A DNA stretch of 64,000 nucleotides from Lycocorax pyrrhopterus obiensis (Eukaryota; Chordata; Aves; Passeriformes; Paradisaeidae), in NCBI GenBank assembly GCA_014706295.1, contig JACSVZ010000007.1:51536975-51600974 (forward strand). The letters run 5' to 3'. Under the pieces are notes generated by a model. The model ran no database searches and was not told the origin of the DNA. It saw only the letters and a program-made list of their open reading frames with translations. Positions 22,421-36,904 of the stretch are shown here, in pieces (position 1 is the first letter of the stretch; each line of letters begins with the position of its first letter). A program made the translations under genes and the position numbers.

Positions 22421-25400
22421 AAGGTTGTTTGTGTTTTTTTAGGCTCAGTTTTCTGCTCTTTTGAATGTTAAATAGCCAAAGCAAATCTATGCTGTCCAAG
22501 CAAAATCTGCATGCAAAAAGTGGACAGTTAAGTAGTTTTCCAACAGATCAGCTGCACGACCAGGCTGAGGTACACACACAAGAGGTTACAGGTTCATGAC
22601 TGTATTGTGCAGTTATCTCATGGAAGGTGGGACACCGGAATGAACTATTGTCATCTGCTCTGCCCTCAGTCCCACCTTCCTCAGCTGTGCTGGGGGCCAA
22701 GGCACGCATGGCTCCTCATGTTTCAAGACATCCTGGTGTGCGTTGGCAGGGAAAGAGAGCAGCCCATTGCAGCCATACCGCAAGGAGCCGTGCTAGACTT
22801 GCTGCTGGATGTTTCCCTTCGCACTGCTTACATCAGCTGAAAATAATCATCTTTAATCCAAACAGGAAATGGTTTGCTCACACCACCACAGCCAGCATGC
22901 AGGGCAGGGCGTTCCTGTTAGAACAGCGCTCAACAACAAGGTTCAAAATAGAGATAGAGGAAAAGATATGGTGCATCACCTCAGGTGCAGATGTATTTGT
23001 GAAAAGAAAGCAAAGGATGACACTAGTTAATCAGAAAGTCTGTCACTCGTGCAAATGTGGCAATACCCACTTCATGTTCTTTTGTTCATCTGTTTCAAAT
23101 CAGGTTTGAAGCTTTCCAGCCTGTGTGCTCTGTTTCTGAAGGAGTGCCCTTTCTCTTGCAGGATGGCTTTGGAGTCAAACAGCTTTGGGGAAGACCTGTA
23201 AGTGACCATTGACAAGGCGACAAGACCTGATTAATTATTAGCAAATGACCCTTAAAGTGTATTTCTAGGAGTGGAGATGGATCCAGAAATTTCCAATGCT
23301 TATCCCAATTTCCTGAATAGCCTTCAGGGGTCAATAACTGCATCCATTTCTCAGAATGCCTATAGCATACTCTACTAAACTTGCCTTATACAAATGTGTC
23401 TCTGTCATGACACAGGCTGACTGGGAAAAAGAAGGTCCTAAAGTTTAGTTCACTCCCATTTTGGTGTGATCAGGTGCTCTGTTATTCCAGGGCTGTATGC
23501 ATATAATGATTGAAACATTCTAGTAATGTGCACATATCTTTTGAGAAACAGAGACACTTAAGTACCTGTGCAGGTAGATGCCTATCAAAATTGTTAGCGT
23601 GAGCTTTAGGATCTTTAATTACTTTTCTACTTTGTAAGTCCTACTGAACACCTTCTGTGCATTTTCACACCAAAGAACCTTTAAAAATTTCTGTATCAGC
23701 TACCTCAGAATTCACGAGACCCTAACAGCTTGAATAAACAAACTCTCAAGCCCCGAGGTACTCAAGAAATTTTATTTCTTCTCAAAAAGATATCTATTCT
23801 GAAAGGCCAAACATCTCTGCTTGCCACTAGACACCAGCAAAATAGTTAACTTCCCTTACTAAGAAACTTTTCTTCCTATTAATAAAAAACTGACTCAAAG
23901 CTTCCTTATGTCATGCTGTCTTGACCACATGCATTGTCATTTATATTCCTGGAAAAAAGGATCTTCAACTGCACATTTGGAGTGGAGAGCACAACTGCAA
24001 TAATTCACTGCATCATCAAAACACTTCAGCAAGCTTTAAAGACAAACAAGGATACAGGTCTCTGTTTTGATACACTAAATTAGGGATCCGTGTTTTAGGG
24101 ATCTTCATTAATTCCTTATTAAGCATCTTAAAGCATCTTCTAGTTCTATAGGAAATATCTATGTTTATATTTCATTGGGTTCTAACCTGGTTTTTTTCTA
24201 TTTCTATTCTAGTTTTTGAGTCTTCTTTATCTCCAGAAATATTGATAGCAATAGTCTGGAGTTAAATTTTAGTAGTAAATGGATCTGTATTTCTTCTTCC
24301 AGCTCTAACATTTATATTTACAAAGGTTTAGAGGGAAAACTGTCCTTACATAACAATTCTGGCATTTGTCATTTCACGTCTTCTTTTTTCCTATAAGATT
24401 TTTTCTCGTCAAAGATGTTTAAAAATCTCCTTTCTGTAACTGGAGTGAACGTGCAGATCTTTATGTGTGAAAGGAAGAGAATAAAGCAAAAAATTTGAGA
24501 AGATACTTAATAACACTCAAATTATGCAGACAACAACCAATTGCTTGATTCAGTTTTTCCAGCATTCATTTGAAATAATTCTTATTTCAGTTTTACAGGC
24601 TGGCTTGAAATTCTGTGGTCTTTGCAGACAATATGCTTGCATGTTTTTCTTGTCTATGATTCAAGTGAATCTTATTTCTTGGAATTTTCATTCATTCTGG
24701 AAATTCTAATCCTTCTCTAATAATTTACCCTCTTCTATATCCCAGTTAAGACTTCCCCTAAAATTATTGAATCCCTGCATGAATAATGGTGAACATGAAA
24801 CAAAGTGCAAAATACACTTTTATTTACAGTAGTAACTTTTCTATAGTTGGATTTTTTATTATTATTACCTTATTGGCGTCATCATTGAATAGTTTGATCT
24901 AATTTAATTGCTGTTTTGTTTAATTATCAGTTGTATGGGGTTTCATTCTAAGGAGGAATTTAATACTAGTTTAATCATATTTAATGATGGAATGTGGATA
25001 TCTGGATGGCAATGTTGATGTAAGTATATTTACTAAATGTCAATGGTGCATAATTATGACTATTATAACTGAATAATTTGGCAATGTGAAAATATTTTTC
25101 TTTATTTCTTGTTTTAAAGGTAGAAACAGCAATTCTGCATGTTTGATGGTTTGGGTTTTTTTATGACGTATGTCTTGAAAATATCACAGAAGATTGAAGT
25201 TTAAATGATTTTTGTATTTTAAATGGAATTTTAAATAGGCAAATATAGTTGCAGAGTGGCTGAGTTGTTGAAAATAGCAAATATTTTTTGTCACTTTTTC
25301 AAAAAATTAATCTTATACTTTTCTTCTACATTGGAATTCCAATTACACTTTCAGAACATTTTCAAATTTTGGAAAACGTCAATCACCTTTTGCGTTAGTT

Positions 25401-28400
25401 TACATTAAAAATTGAGTTGAATTCTGTTAGCTTTTGATTCTATGCCACTATTCTGTACATATGAATATGTAAAATATGTATTTTTAAAATATGCCTTGGA
25501 ATAACCATCTTTTTAATATAGTATTTTTAAATGTTTAGCTATTCTTTTTAGTAACAGTACATGTCTCAGGAAGCATGATTTTTGATGTTTATCCAGATCT
25601 GTAAGGTCCTTACTTTAAATCCAAAACTATGAAGCATTTGGGCAAATCTTACCTGAGCTTCTAACATCTTTCAAGTCAAAAAAGAAACATCCTGTAGTAA
25701 CATCACTTGTAGTATTTTTTTCTGAACTCAGTGAATAACATTTTACACATTTTGCTGCAGACCATCCACCCAGTGAATATTCTTTGTCAGAATATCCTCT
25801 TCTCTGTATATACACAGATTTTCTGAGGTGACTACTGTTTAAGCGTGGAACACCAAATGCAGTGGAATTTAAAGCCGAGTAAGACTTTGAACAGGATGAG
25901 ACTGAGTATTTTGTGATGCAGTAAGCACAGGCACCAAAACTATACATTATCAGTGTAATTTTTAGACATGGGCAAACTAGTTTCTTTTTCACTTCCCACA
26001 TCTTCTGAGCCAGAGGCTGGTTTTACTGGAGCAACAGTGTCTTGTCTCTGCACATCTGTGGTCATAGGGTGCTGGAGGATGGAGACAAAGGGATAGGCAG
26101 AGCGGAATTTCATGCTGGAAGAGGTGGAAAGCAATTAACTGTAGGGGAGTGAAGGATGTTGGAGAGGAGGCTTGCAGAGTCACACAGGTACGTAGCTGTG
26201 AGGGGTGAAGAGGGGAAGGGAAAAGAGACCAATCAGGATCCCATGCCCTGAAAGATGGGAAAGGTGCTAAGGGACCTGAATCTGAAGGACATGAAGAGAA
26301 AGAAGGAAAAAGACCTCTTCTGGCACAAACACACCTCCAAAACGTCAATAGACCTCTACAGTCTGTTGGCCCATTTCAACCTTTACTAAAACTTTACTCA
26401 AGTATCACAACAGAATTAATTCCAAGGTCTCAACAGGAAGAAAATGTGCTCTTTTGTCTCAGCCTTTGGTACAATAGACCCCAGTTTATCCTGGATTGTG
26501 AGCAACCTGGAAAAACTTGCTATGTTTCAGTACCTTTTTTCTGAGCCTACACCTGGAGCACTCACAGAAGCAAAACATTGCCTATCGAGCAAGGAAGTGC
26601 TCAGGAAGAAAAATAACTGCTAGATGACTTTATGAGTGAACAATCTCCAGTCCTCCAGCAGATATTCTGTCTGATTTTTCTGTGTGGGAACACTGGTTCA
26701 CCTAAATTGTTCATATTCCCACCTAACTTCGCAAGATCTCACCCATGGATTTTAAGATACAGGTGTTTATACCAGTCTGTCCAAAAAAGGAATTTTCTCT
26801 GACGCAATGATAGGTCCAGAAGTAGTTTCAGAACACAATTTTATAAGTTTGATACAAGACTAGATAGATGCGGAAGTGAAGTATTGAACAAGACAATCAA
26901 ATAATTATAGAAGTCCACATAGATTGAGACTAAGTGAAAAGCAGAGGATAGTAATTCGAGATTCCTGTTTTCCATCTACTCATAGCAGAAGGATAAAAAG
27001 AATAAGGTAGAGATTATGTGAATGAAACTGCCAAGCAAAGGCTCAGCTTACTCATATTAAACCATCTGTGATTGAAAAAGAAAAAAGCCTATTGAATAGT
27101 AAATTACATTGTAATTACTTTCAGTTCTGTGTAATTGCCTTTGTTTTAATGCTCAAAAAGGTATGTCTATTTGGATGAATAACTGGCAAACAAACTTCTG
27201 CTATGTTTGTGTTTGTTGAATCAAATATGATTTTGCAAAAACATATCCAGTAGCAATTTTAGAAATGAAGAAGATTTTTAGGCTAAAATATTTTTACCAG
27301 AACTTTCTATTTAGTTCAGCAAATCATCTCACAAGTGTGAGAACAGTTTCTTGATCAGGGATCTTAACTGTTTCAGTTGTGCCTAGTGGAAAGCAGAGAT
27401 GTTTGTACTTTAGATTATCAGAACAGCTATAGATCTGAGGGTAAGTAAAATTTCATGAGTACCTAAGAACTTGGGAGTTTGTACATTTAGGGGATTATGA
27501 CTGTCTAAATTCCGGAGTAGCTGAGAGAGATCTTTTTCAACAGAGCATGTGTGAATTGAAAATCAAGGGGACCTGGAGACTAGGAATACATAAACGGTTT
27601 TAAAAACTCAAATGTTCACCTTGATTGATTTTTTTACATAAAGTCTGAACAATGGTAAAAGATGAATGAGCTGAAGTTAAAACTGAGATTCCCTTGCATT
27701 TGTACAAATGCTCTGCCTAAATCTAGCTGGGACAAGCAGTGTGCTATTGTGTTATCACCAGTTTGGCTAACATGGCTTACTTAAACAGGAAAACATGTGA
27801 AAGGACTGCATTTTGCCACTCCTTAACTTAACAGTGATGCCCAGTTGAGCTCTCTCAGTTGAAGAAGATACTCCAGTAAAACAGGATTAGCAAAAAGAAA
27901 TTAACTTTTTTTCCTACTAATACTTTGTATTTTTGGTTAGACTGAAATAAACAGCCAATCTATTTTCTAGGTGTGCATGTCTGGTGTTCAAGGCTTTGAA
28001 ACCAACCATATCGGTTTTAAAATTCAACATTGCATCAAGTATACCCGTAAAAAAAAAGACCAGTGAAAAATAAAGGTCAAACTAAATAACATTAAATTTT
28101 TCCATCAGCCTGAGGTGAAGAAGACAATGGACAAAGTAAGCTGGTAAAAGTAGCTTGATTCATCCCTTATAGCCAGCTGTTATCAGATATGGGTCTGATA
28201 ATAATTATGAGATTTATCAAAGAGCAGATTGACATCCTAACAGTCATTATTTTCATTTCATGTCCAGCTGGAAGCCTCTGGAATACACATTGTTAATCTT
28301 TTTTCCCATTATCTCTCTCAACTCCATCCTCAAATTATTCAGACCCTATGTATGCTTTTGTGGGAAAATCTTAGCCTCATCTGTATGGCAGATGATACAG

Positions 28401-29861
28401 AAAATTCTTTTGTGCTTTTTTTTTTTCAACTGGTTTTAATCCAAACAAATCACAATGTTATTATCTATCATCAGCAGTTTGGATAGCTCAGAGGAAAGAC
28501 GTGTACTGTAGGTTCTTGCTACTTCGCAAAGTTGAGTAAGGGTGTAAAGTTCACCTCATGATGAAAATAAATGTATTTTTTCTCTTCTGCATAACAGTAA
28601 GCACTGTGCCTCTTCCTGAAATACTGCAAAACATAACACCAAGTGTGGGCTTGACAGAGACTGTATCACTTTTTCCCTGGGCCTCAGGTGGTTGAAATTA
28701 ATTTGGATTGTTTACCAGAATACAGTGTTTTTACAGTTACAGGAACATCTACATTCTCAAGTACATCCCCGGTGTTGGTTGAAAGGCAATATGGATTGTC
28801 TCTCCCTCTGCTATTTTTTTCATTAGCACTAAGTTTTACAGATAACTCTTTGTGGCCCACAGTAGAAAATATTTATTGATGTAAGCCTCAAGTAACTGCT
28901 CCAAGATATCAAGTCTTCATTTTCTCCAAGATGACCATTACTTTTTCAATCATGAGCTGATTTTATCTTAAGACTAAGTTAAAAAAACACGATGGTATTT
29001 GCAACAGGGAAGGGATCTTGGCATCTGGGACAAAAGAGTGTTTAGCCATTTGTTCAAGGCTTAAAATCCTTCTACCAAAATGACTTGTGGTCTTTCTGCT
29101 TCTGTAAAATAAATTTTATATCTGGTAAAGAGTGTGGGTTAGGTTGATTCCTTTAAAATTTAAATTAGATGTTGTTCTGAAGCCTGGGACTTAGTTTTAT
29201 GAGCGTTCACTGAGGTTTACAAACCCATTCAGCAAAACTCAGGGCTGGTGAGTGAAACTGTGCCCCTCAGAGCTTCAACCCACTGCTGAGACATGAAGAG
29301 CTCTATGAGGCACACAGAAGCATTTAGTAGAAATGTTGCTGGTATTAATTACTACAAGAAAACCAACTTGCATTTTTTAGGTTAGATCATAAACCCTCCA
29401 GCTGCTGAACACACCTATAGGTATCTTCCTGCTGCATTTATTTGCCTCCTAAAGTAGCACAATGCTGAGAAAATGGCAAGAATTAAAATGAACTAAAGTA
29501 ATTTCTTGCATCTGGATGGCAACTGAAAGTCCAGATAAATAAAGTCGTGAGGAGTTTTTTAAAGATTCAGCTTCTGCGGTTGTTTGTTCAGCAGCAGTTT
29601 AGGCACCAGGCAAACTAATTGTTTCTCTCTAATGCCTTAAATTAAACTACAGACATCACTGACCTCAGGGTAAGGAAGAGACTTTTACCAAACTCACAGA
29701 CTCCAGAAGTGAAAAGAATTCCTTAATGCTGCTGTGAAGGAAGCTTTGTGCCAGGGTGTCACACTCAACAGGAGTTTCATGAGCAAAGCAGAAGGAAAAC
29801 AACACAACTCCATTGCTTTTAATTAGTGGTTAATTCTTGTTTATTAGAATCAGGTTCAAAC
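22421..29861. other. Mostly AT-rich unique sequence, no gene seen
   Basis: A local GC- and CpG-richer patch at about 22,550-22,930 holds two overlapping plus-strand frames (a 160-codon one begins with GTG; from its first ATG it is about 133 codons) with no domain. Segments at 24,840-25,090 and 27,090-27,150 are dense in TAATTA and related homeodomain words, the look of distal enhancers. Minus-strand frames at 25,627-26,348 overlap one another and have no motifs. Confidence 0.5.
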
Positions 29862-29921
29862 CAAAAAGAAAAAAAGAAAGGAAAAAAAAAAAAGAAAGAA
29901 AATCAAAGGACAAAAAGAGAG
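29862..29921. repeat. A/G-rich low-complexity tract
   Basis: AAAAG, AAAGAAAG and A-run words on the plus strand, including an A12 run. No tail, body or target duplication links it to a retroposon. Confidence 0.6.
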
Positions 29922-32900
29922 TTGTTCAAGGACCCTAAGTTTGCTAGAGATCCAGATCTGTGCTTTGACCCCCCCCTGCACTGACTATTTCAGCTTCTCC
30001 ATCTAGCTTTTAAAGCAATACAAATGAAAAATCTCTCCATTTCCACAAAGCAAAGCTGTCTTTTTGTATCCCTCAGTTACAGCTGATATATGTAGTAAAT
30101 GATACCAGAAACCCTGCTACTCAGTGAGGGGTAGAGTTTTTCGGACTCCCCAGTGTGTCCCCATCCTCCTCCAAAAATGCAGGAGCGGCTGAGCAGGATC
30201 TGCTGCCTTTTTGTGAGTTAAGCCGAACATCTGCTTCAACCAGTCAGTTTCCTGTGCAGTCTTGAAAGAGTTTTGTAAAAGACCCCAGAAAGAGAGTTAG
30301 GCCTGAATTTTTAAATTCTATAGATGCAAGATAAGGAGCTTAGATAACAGCATAACCTCCTCATTTCTGCAACCCACTTGGTGATCTTACATAACGCTGA
30401 TCCTCTCATTTAATAGTGATGAAAATTTCATCAACACAATTTGCTTTTGCTCTGCCAAGTCATGACAACCTCAATTAAAGCTGAGCTGGAGAGGCATTTG
30501 GGTGATTACATCAGTCCAACTGGATGTCCTCTTCTCCCTGTGATGGCTCTTTCTATGCCATTCTCTGGGTGTTTGATCTTTCCATCCGGATTCGGGTGGC
30601 TGAGCAGTGAGATGAAATAAAGAGTAGCTAAAACAACTTGGAAGATTCTGCCCACAATCATGGTTTTCATTCTTCATTCATTTTTTAAAGCTGTAAGTTA
30701 AATGTGCTCTAAACAACAAGGCAAGTCAGATCCAATTTTGCTAGGTCTTTTCTGAAAGCATGATAATTCTGATGAATGCAACAATGAAAATACATTATAT
30801 AAGGCCTATTTTCCTCAAAAAGGTCTGTATTGATGGTCAAGTGATCTTATTTTTCTTTTCTCAAATCCACGGTGAACAGCACTTCCTTAATCTTCTTCAG
30901 TGCTTTGATACTATGTTTTGGTAGTTCATTTTAGAAATTTCATTCCACAGAGCATTTAAAAATACAGAATATTTAGCTTTTAATGGACTGTGAATACTGG
31001 TGTCTGGTAAAATACTGATATCTAGAAAAGAAAGTAACAGAAGGATTTCACCCTTTTAGATTTCTTTCTCGTAAAAAACTCAGGGAAATAATGTGATTTG
31101 TAATGATAATTGTACAAAGTACTAGTTGTGAGTCAACATACACGAAAATTTTAATTTCATGTTCATCTTGAAAATTGAAATTATCTTAAAAGACTGAGCC
31201 TCAAACTCCAGTAAAGGTGAAATGGTGAAGGAAAGAAAGTGAAAGAGATAAGCTAAAGGGATTTGCTTTAGGTTTCTTTGCATTATTCTTCCTTTATTTC
31301 TCCTTTTAGGGCTGCTTTCTGAAGGAGATGTGACCAAGATGACCAGCCTCTCTGTCATTTCCTGCACAATAACCTTTCTTTAGCACATAAAAAATTCAAA
31401 CCAATGTCACAGAGGAGGTAAAACTTGAAGGGTATTTAACTTTCTATAACTTTTGTGGAAGTTGATGAATAGCTCGGGGAAACACATACAAAATGAAGTG
31501 CCTCCACCAAAGAGGAGATGGGCAGACCTCAGCTACTACGCATTTTGCTATTAACAGCCAGACAGTCAAGGAAAAGGTAAAAAACAGTGAGCCCATGAGG
31601 GCATGCCTGCTCATGCTATTGTGTTTATTTCACAGTTACAGTACACAGATGCATTTATTGCAGCTAGTGCTAGCAAAATCTTCTGAGTGCAGAAGACGTG
31701 AATTCGTAGGAAAACAGATTTCAGTAGTCAAGCTGCTCACAAAGTCAGTCTTCTGTATTCCCAGCAGTGCACCTGAACATTCTTCTATGTTGATAGAAAT
31801 TGGATTTTTCTTTTACCCCAGCACTTAGGTTTTCATTTGGGCTTCTCTGAGGACAAGGCCAACATTCAGACTTGCACCCTCAAATGTGAGTTTCTGTCCT
31901 TTCTGGGACATGTCTTTTTCTTGATTTTGATTGTGATGCTTGAGTAGCTTTTGTAAGGAAATTGCAAAGCCAAATTAATAAGTGCTGTGTCTTACGAATA
32001 ATTTGTCATTGTGGACATCTGGATGAGGAAAACAAAATCTACTTTTATAACCACATTTTCAGAAAATATTTTCCTCAGGCAACTCTTTTTTGGAGCTCAG
32101 ATCTGTACAAATCACACAAAGTACAGTAGAAACTTGTAACCTCTCTTAAGCTCTGCAGCTTGATGGGCTTATATATAGTTATCTTACATTGACATTAGCC
32201 ATTGACAGGGGTAGGTGACTAATTACATTTGTTTTAGATAAGTTGGAGGCATTCACTGCAAAGCTGAAGTAATGGTTAAGGTATTTAAAAAATAGGTCTT
32301 ACAGTGAAAGGTTCGAGAAGCTCAATCTGTTCCATTTATAAAAGAGTAAAAGGCCATTTGTTCACAACCAGTCATCCCGTTACAATGGGAAAAAATAATA
32401 GCAAATTAATCTAAAAAAGAAATTCAAAAGATATAAAATGATCTAAAGGCTGATCTATATAGTCAGACTATTCAGGCCATAAAGCACAGTTTTAAAACTC
32501 TTAGATAGTCACTTCACCAAAGATTATGACTGAGGCACCAGATTCTGACCTTCACCCAAATTAACAGAACTTCCTGACAGTCAGTACCCCTAAACTCCTG
32601 CAGTAAAACACTACAGGTTTAGCATCACTTTATCAACAAGCCCAGGAGTATTATATGCCCTGAATTTAATATTGCCATTTTTTTCAAGCTGTCCACAGGA
32701 ATATTTTTACATTCATTTCAGCTCCATTCATTACAAAAGATACATGGCTGTTCATCTAAAAGCTTTACCTTTACTTGCTTCTGCCCAACTGATAGTCACC
32801 AATTTATTTCCCCCACTCATTTTCTCAGCTTTCATCCTAGCAGTAGCAGAAGAGTACTGCAGTGGACTAGGAACTTCGTGCTTTGTAGGTGAACTGCTGC

Positions 32901-35183
32901 TACTGAAATTTAATTTCTTGTCTTCATGAACAAAAAGTATAACCATCTTACAAACACTGATTGGCCAAGACATAAAACCCCAAAGGTGTGTCCACTTTGT
33001 AATGCATTCAATGGGGTTTTTTCAAGCATTGACAACCCCAGGTCAGACAATGAAAAAACCCAGCCACCTGCTATTGCTTCTGGAAATTCACCTTCAGGAG
33101 GCAAAATAAAAACTGGAATTAATGTGTTTGTTGCCTACATACCTGGTCTCCTCTGAAAAGGTCTTGAGTTGATTAGTTACCCCTTCCAGACAAAATGTTT
33201 CCTTCTCATCCTAACCCCTGAGATATTCCATTATTTAGGAATAAATGCTGCTTGGCGAAGCATGGGTCCAGCACAGAAAGAAAACCAAAAAAAGGACAGA
33301 AGCACCTACTTGTCTTCCTGAAGCTAAATTAATCTAAGTAGTAGATTTTAAGGGCAAGGAGTAGGTCATAGTTAATGTTGCTAGTGGCTTCTCCCAGTCA
33401 AAATGAGCTTGTTAGTGGAGTGAGATTCTAGTTATAGGAAGCAGTTCCTAAATTTTTAGACAGCATATATTTATTTTGCCATCATCATCCTTTTTATGAC
33501 CGCTCCTGACGGTACCTGCCAGAGACATGTATCTGCAAGAACATTTCTGCTTCAGGTATAAACATTTTGGCCTGCAATCCCTTAAGCTTTTATCATATAC
33601 CACCATTCCCTGAGATGATGCAGAACAGCATTGCAGTTATGCTCCTGCCACAAGCAGGATTAGGAACAGGACACAATTTTTCCCTAAAGGTTATTAATCA
33701 TCGTACAGTATGGTTTATTTTTTACTTCTCTGAAGCTGCCATCACCAGATAAGCAGAAGCAGCAGCTCCCATTTGCACTGAAATTCTGCTCTTCTGTAGT
33801 TGTGCAGTAGCAAAAGCAACAGAAAGGTTGTGCAAGGCCCATTGTGTGTATGTGTGGCTGCCATCTCTCTTCAAACATAACCTTCCCTGTTTCCCTGCTA
33901 AGGGACACCTGTGTCCTGAAGCCAACATAACCTGTAAAGCAGCTTTCTTTCAGATTTGAAATCCAGAATGCAAACCAGCTCTCATTTTCAGTGTCTCTGT
34001 TATGCAGAAATATTACACTAAACCAGAGAATTGCACTGTTTTGTTGAGCCATTATGACTGCGTTATCACTGGCAACACAATATTGGGACATCCTAATGTA
34101 GGGCTACAAGATTTTCTTGAGAAAAAGAAGCAGACTTCTTGCTCTCCTCTACTTGCTAAGCCACTTACTTCCCTGGTAAAAACCAATCCATTTTATAACG
34201 CCTAATATTCTCTGACCCCAGATCTCCTGCAGATTAAAGGTCCTATACCTGTAAAATTGCTAACCACCACCTTTCCTGATAAGAATCTCCAACCAGATGC
34301 TTGCCAGATGTCAGGCTCACTGTACAATAAAAAGTACCCTGACTTGCTCTGCTTTCATTCTGTTTCATGAGCAAGAGACCACAAAGAAAAGTGTTTTATA
34401 GGTATGGAAGTCCAGCTGCGAGGAAGTGGCTCTCATACTCCCACAATGTTGTTCAGGTGGAAATGCTGGCTCCCCTGCACTACCAGGATAAGGAGCACTG
34501 TCCAAAGGAGAAATATTCCTATATATGGTAGTGCTGTGGAATGTGATGAGACAGCACAGAGGGAGAATGGCGCTCCCAGACACCCAGAAAGGGTACAGGT
34601 GCTCATTAACACACAGAAACCATTGCTACAATTTTTAGCCTTGCAATTAGAAATGAGTCCCTATGGAAATATTTCAAAATAGAACTGAAACTAGTTTTAG
34701 AACTATAAATAACATGTGTCTTGGCAGGCCCCTGAAGAAAGATTTCTCCATTTGTTTTTCTTCTTCTTAACCTAAAGTTACAAGTATAGATACATTCTTT
34801 CCCATTTTATGCTCCCTGAAGATCTCAGGAGACCTAATTTAAACCCTACACTGCGTTATAGATCCCTCTGTAGCCCATGACTTGGGAGGGCCTGACCCCA
34901 AGAGGTTCCAATACACTTTTTCTTTCACTCCCTAAGAAATCTCACTAAAGCTGCTCTGGTTGCACAAGTATTGTCATGCTGGAAGGTTTGATATGTTTGA
35001 TATGTTTTCCCAAATAGTAAGTATGCATGATGTACTATGGAACCTGGTAGTAAACTGTGTGTTGTGTCATGTCTTTCAATCCTTTTCAGGTCAGGTTTTT
35101 CTTCTGTTATATGTATCACAAAGGCTATAACAAGAAAGTCTGCATCCCATTTGAAACAATCCTACCTTACCATAAGATGAGCA
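29922..35183. other. Unique sequence, no gene seen
   Basis: No gene recognised. Frames at 32,672-33,156 occur on both strands over the same bases and at 33,684-34,091 on the minus strand; none has a recognisable domain. No repeats could be named. Confidence 0.5.
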
Positions 35184-35262
35184 GATCAGAGAATTATCAA
35201 ATGGTCTCGTTTGAAGGGACCTTAAAGATTACTGAGTTTCAAACTCCCTGCCAGATGCAGAT
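35184..35262 (-). mobile_element. CR1 LINE, very short 3' fragment
   Basis: Plus-strand words atcagagaattatcaaatgg, then cgtttgaagggaccttaaagat, then ..ctccctgccag.. follow the reversed CR1 3' end. Only about 80 bp is recognisable, so this is an extremely 5'-truncated and diverged copy. It has the same minus orientation as the others. Confidence 0.7.
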
Positions 35263-36379
35263 TAATTTCTGACTAAATAAAATTTTCATTGCGTTCAAAT
35301 TTTGAACACTAATACTGATAACATCCTTCAGACCATCCTATTAACTGTTTGTAAGTCAGTATATATTAAAACTGCCCTTCTGTAATCTGTCCATTAGCTT
35401 CTGAAAGTCACAATGTATAAAAGAGAATAAGTTTGTTTCTTATCAGTTCTACACCTATTTAAAGAAAACTGACATCTGAGTTTCTGGATGATTACAAGAA
35501 TGATTTTCATTGCATTAAAAAAGTAATTTTTAAAGCATAGGCTTCATAAAGTATTTTCCATTTAAAATACATTTTTGTCCAATGATAAATACAGAACCAG
35601 GAAGGATTCTATATTTCTAGTTTTCTCAGAAATTTAACTAATGCTGCAAGGTATCAGTATAAAGCTTAGAAAATGCTTAATAGTGTCATGGATTTACTGC
35701 TCTGCTTACGGTTTGGCTTCAGTCATGTACCCTTCTTCAAGGTCTTCTTCCATGAGCATTAGTACAAAGAGCAGACATGCTCCGTTCAACTCCAGCAAGG
35801 CTTCTGCAGAGATAAAGCTACCATTAGACATCCTAATACACCCAGTTTAAATCACACAACCAAAAAACACAGTTCAGCACAACTGTGTAAACTGATGTCC
35901 TTTATTAAAATACAGACATGGGAAGACTCTGGAATGGGTAAAGACTAAATTATTCTTCTTGCCAGATGAGTGATCCTTTTAAGTCTAGGTTTAAGTTCAC
36001 CGGTGCAGCGATGGGAGCGAGCCATGCCTGTACAGTACCTCATCTAAAGACAGATAAATCTTCAGAGCTCTGCAGGGAGCCCAAGTGCCATGGTATATTT
36101 TATCATCACTCTATAAACCATGCTCTGCCTCCATGCCTTTATAATGAGCACAAGGACATGAAGACGAAGAGCCTTGCTGCATATGCATCATGTAAATCTA
36201 TCAGTTTCATTGCTAAATTTGAGCAATTCTGCTAAGGTCAGTCTGTGTATCAGCATCTCTTTCTTTCTGTTTGTTTAAAGAGATTGAAAATTAGCATTCT
36301 GTAGTATTTTGGGAAATAGAGTATATTCAAAAAAGCTTTTATTGTCTACTATGTAACTTGCATTCAACACAAAATGTGA
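35263..36379. other. Unique sequence, no gene seen
   Basis: AT-rich, no gene or repeat recognised. Plus-strand frames of 69-89 codons (35,641-35,850 and 35,966-36,235) have no motifs. Confidence 0.5.
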
Positions 36380-36580
36380 GAGGGTTCTTCCTTTTCATTC
36401 TTTCTCTTTTTTCTCTTTTTCCTTTTTTATCTTTATTTCTCTTTTTGCCTTTTTCCCTCTCAACCTGTCTCCTTCTCTCCCTCTTTCCCTCTCTTTCTTT
36501 TTTTTCCTTCCTTCCTTCCTTCCTTCCTTCCTTCCTTCCTTCCTTCCTTCCTTCCTTCCTTCCTTCCTTCCTTCCTTCCT
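36380..36580. repeat. Pyrimidine-rich tract ending in (TTCC)19
   Basis: About 200 bp that is almost all C and T on the plus strand. It resolves into a clean tetranucleotide array of TTCC from 36504 to 36580, about 19 copies. The 76-codon frame over it is a simple-repeat artefact. Such tetramers are usually length-polymorphic. Confidence 0.9.
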
Positions 36581-36845
36581 TTTACTAATAGAAAATGTTA
36601 CATACTCTGTGTGAACATAAAATGCCTAAATATCTCCTGAACCTGAATATTTCCTCAGCCTTTTCTCTCTTTTACATGGACCAACCACAAATGTGTTTCC
36701 AGACTGATCAGAGTGAGAAATAGAGGAACAGCTTAAAAAGCCGAGGCATTAACAAAAAGATACCAGGGAGGATGAGTTAACAAGTCAGTCTAATCTGAGA
36801 GGGAAATGTTGTAGTGAAGAAGATACTGTGCCTTTCTGAAAAGAT

Positions 36846-36904
36846 GCGTCACACGGCCTCTCGTGTTGCTGCACTCCGCGCCCAGTGCTCTGACACCACC
36901 TCCG
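36846..36904. other. Small CpG-retaining patch
   Basis: Six CpG dinucleotides within 59 bp, where surrounding hundreds of bases have almost none. It is too small for a CpG island. A second such patch is at 38,708-38,763 (five CpGs), inside a 126-codon minus-strand frame (38609-38989) that shows no domain. Either could be a conserved or unmethylated regulatory element. Confidence 0.3.

Noticed and set aside
22627..23109. 160-codon plus-strand frame overlapping a 77-codon frame
   Set aside because: It starts with GTG, has no recognised motif and overlaps another open frame. The local GC-rich composition explains the lack of stops.
32926..33156. Frame with a CPLC motif that might suggest a zinc knuckle
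   Set aside because: A single C-x2-C pair without the rest of a CCHC or C2H2 pattern; frames on the opposite strand are equally open.
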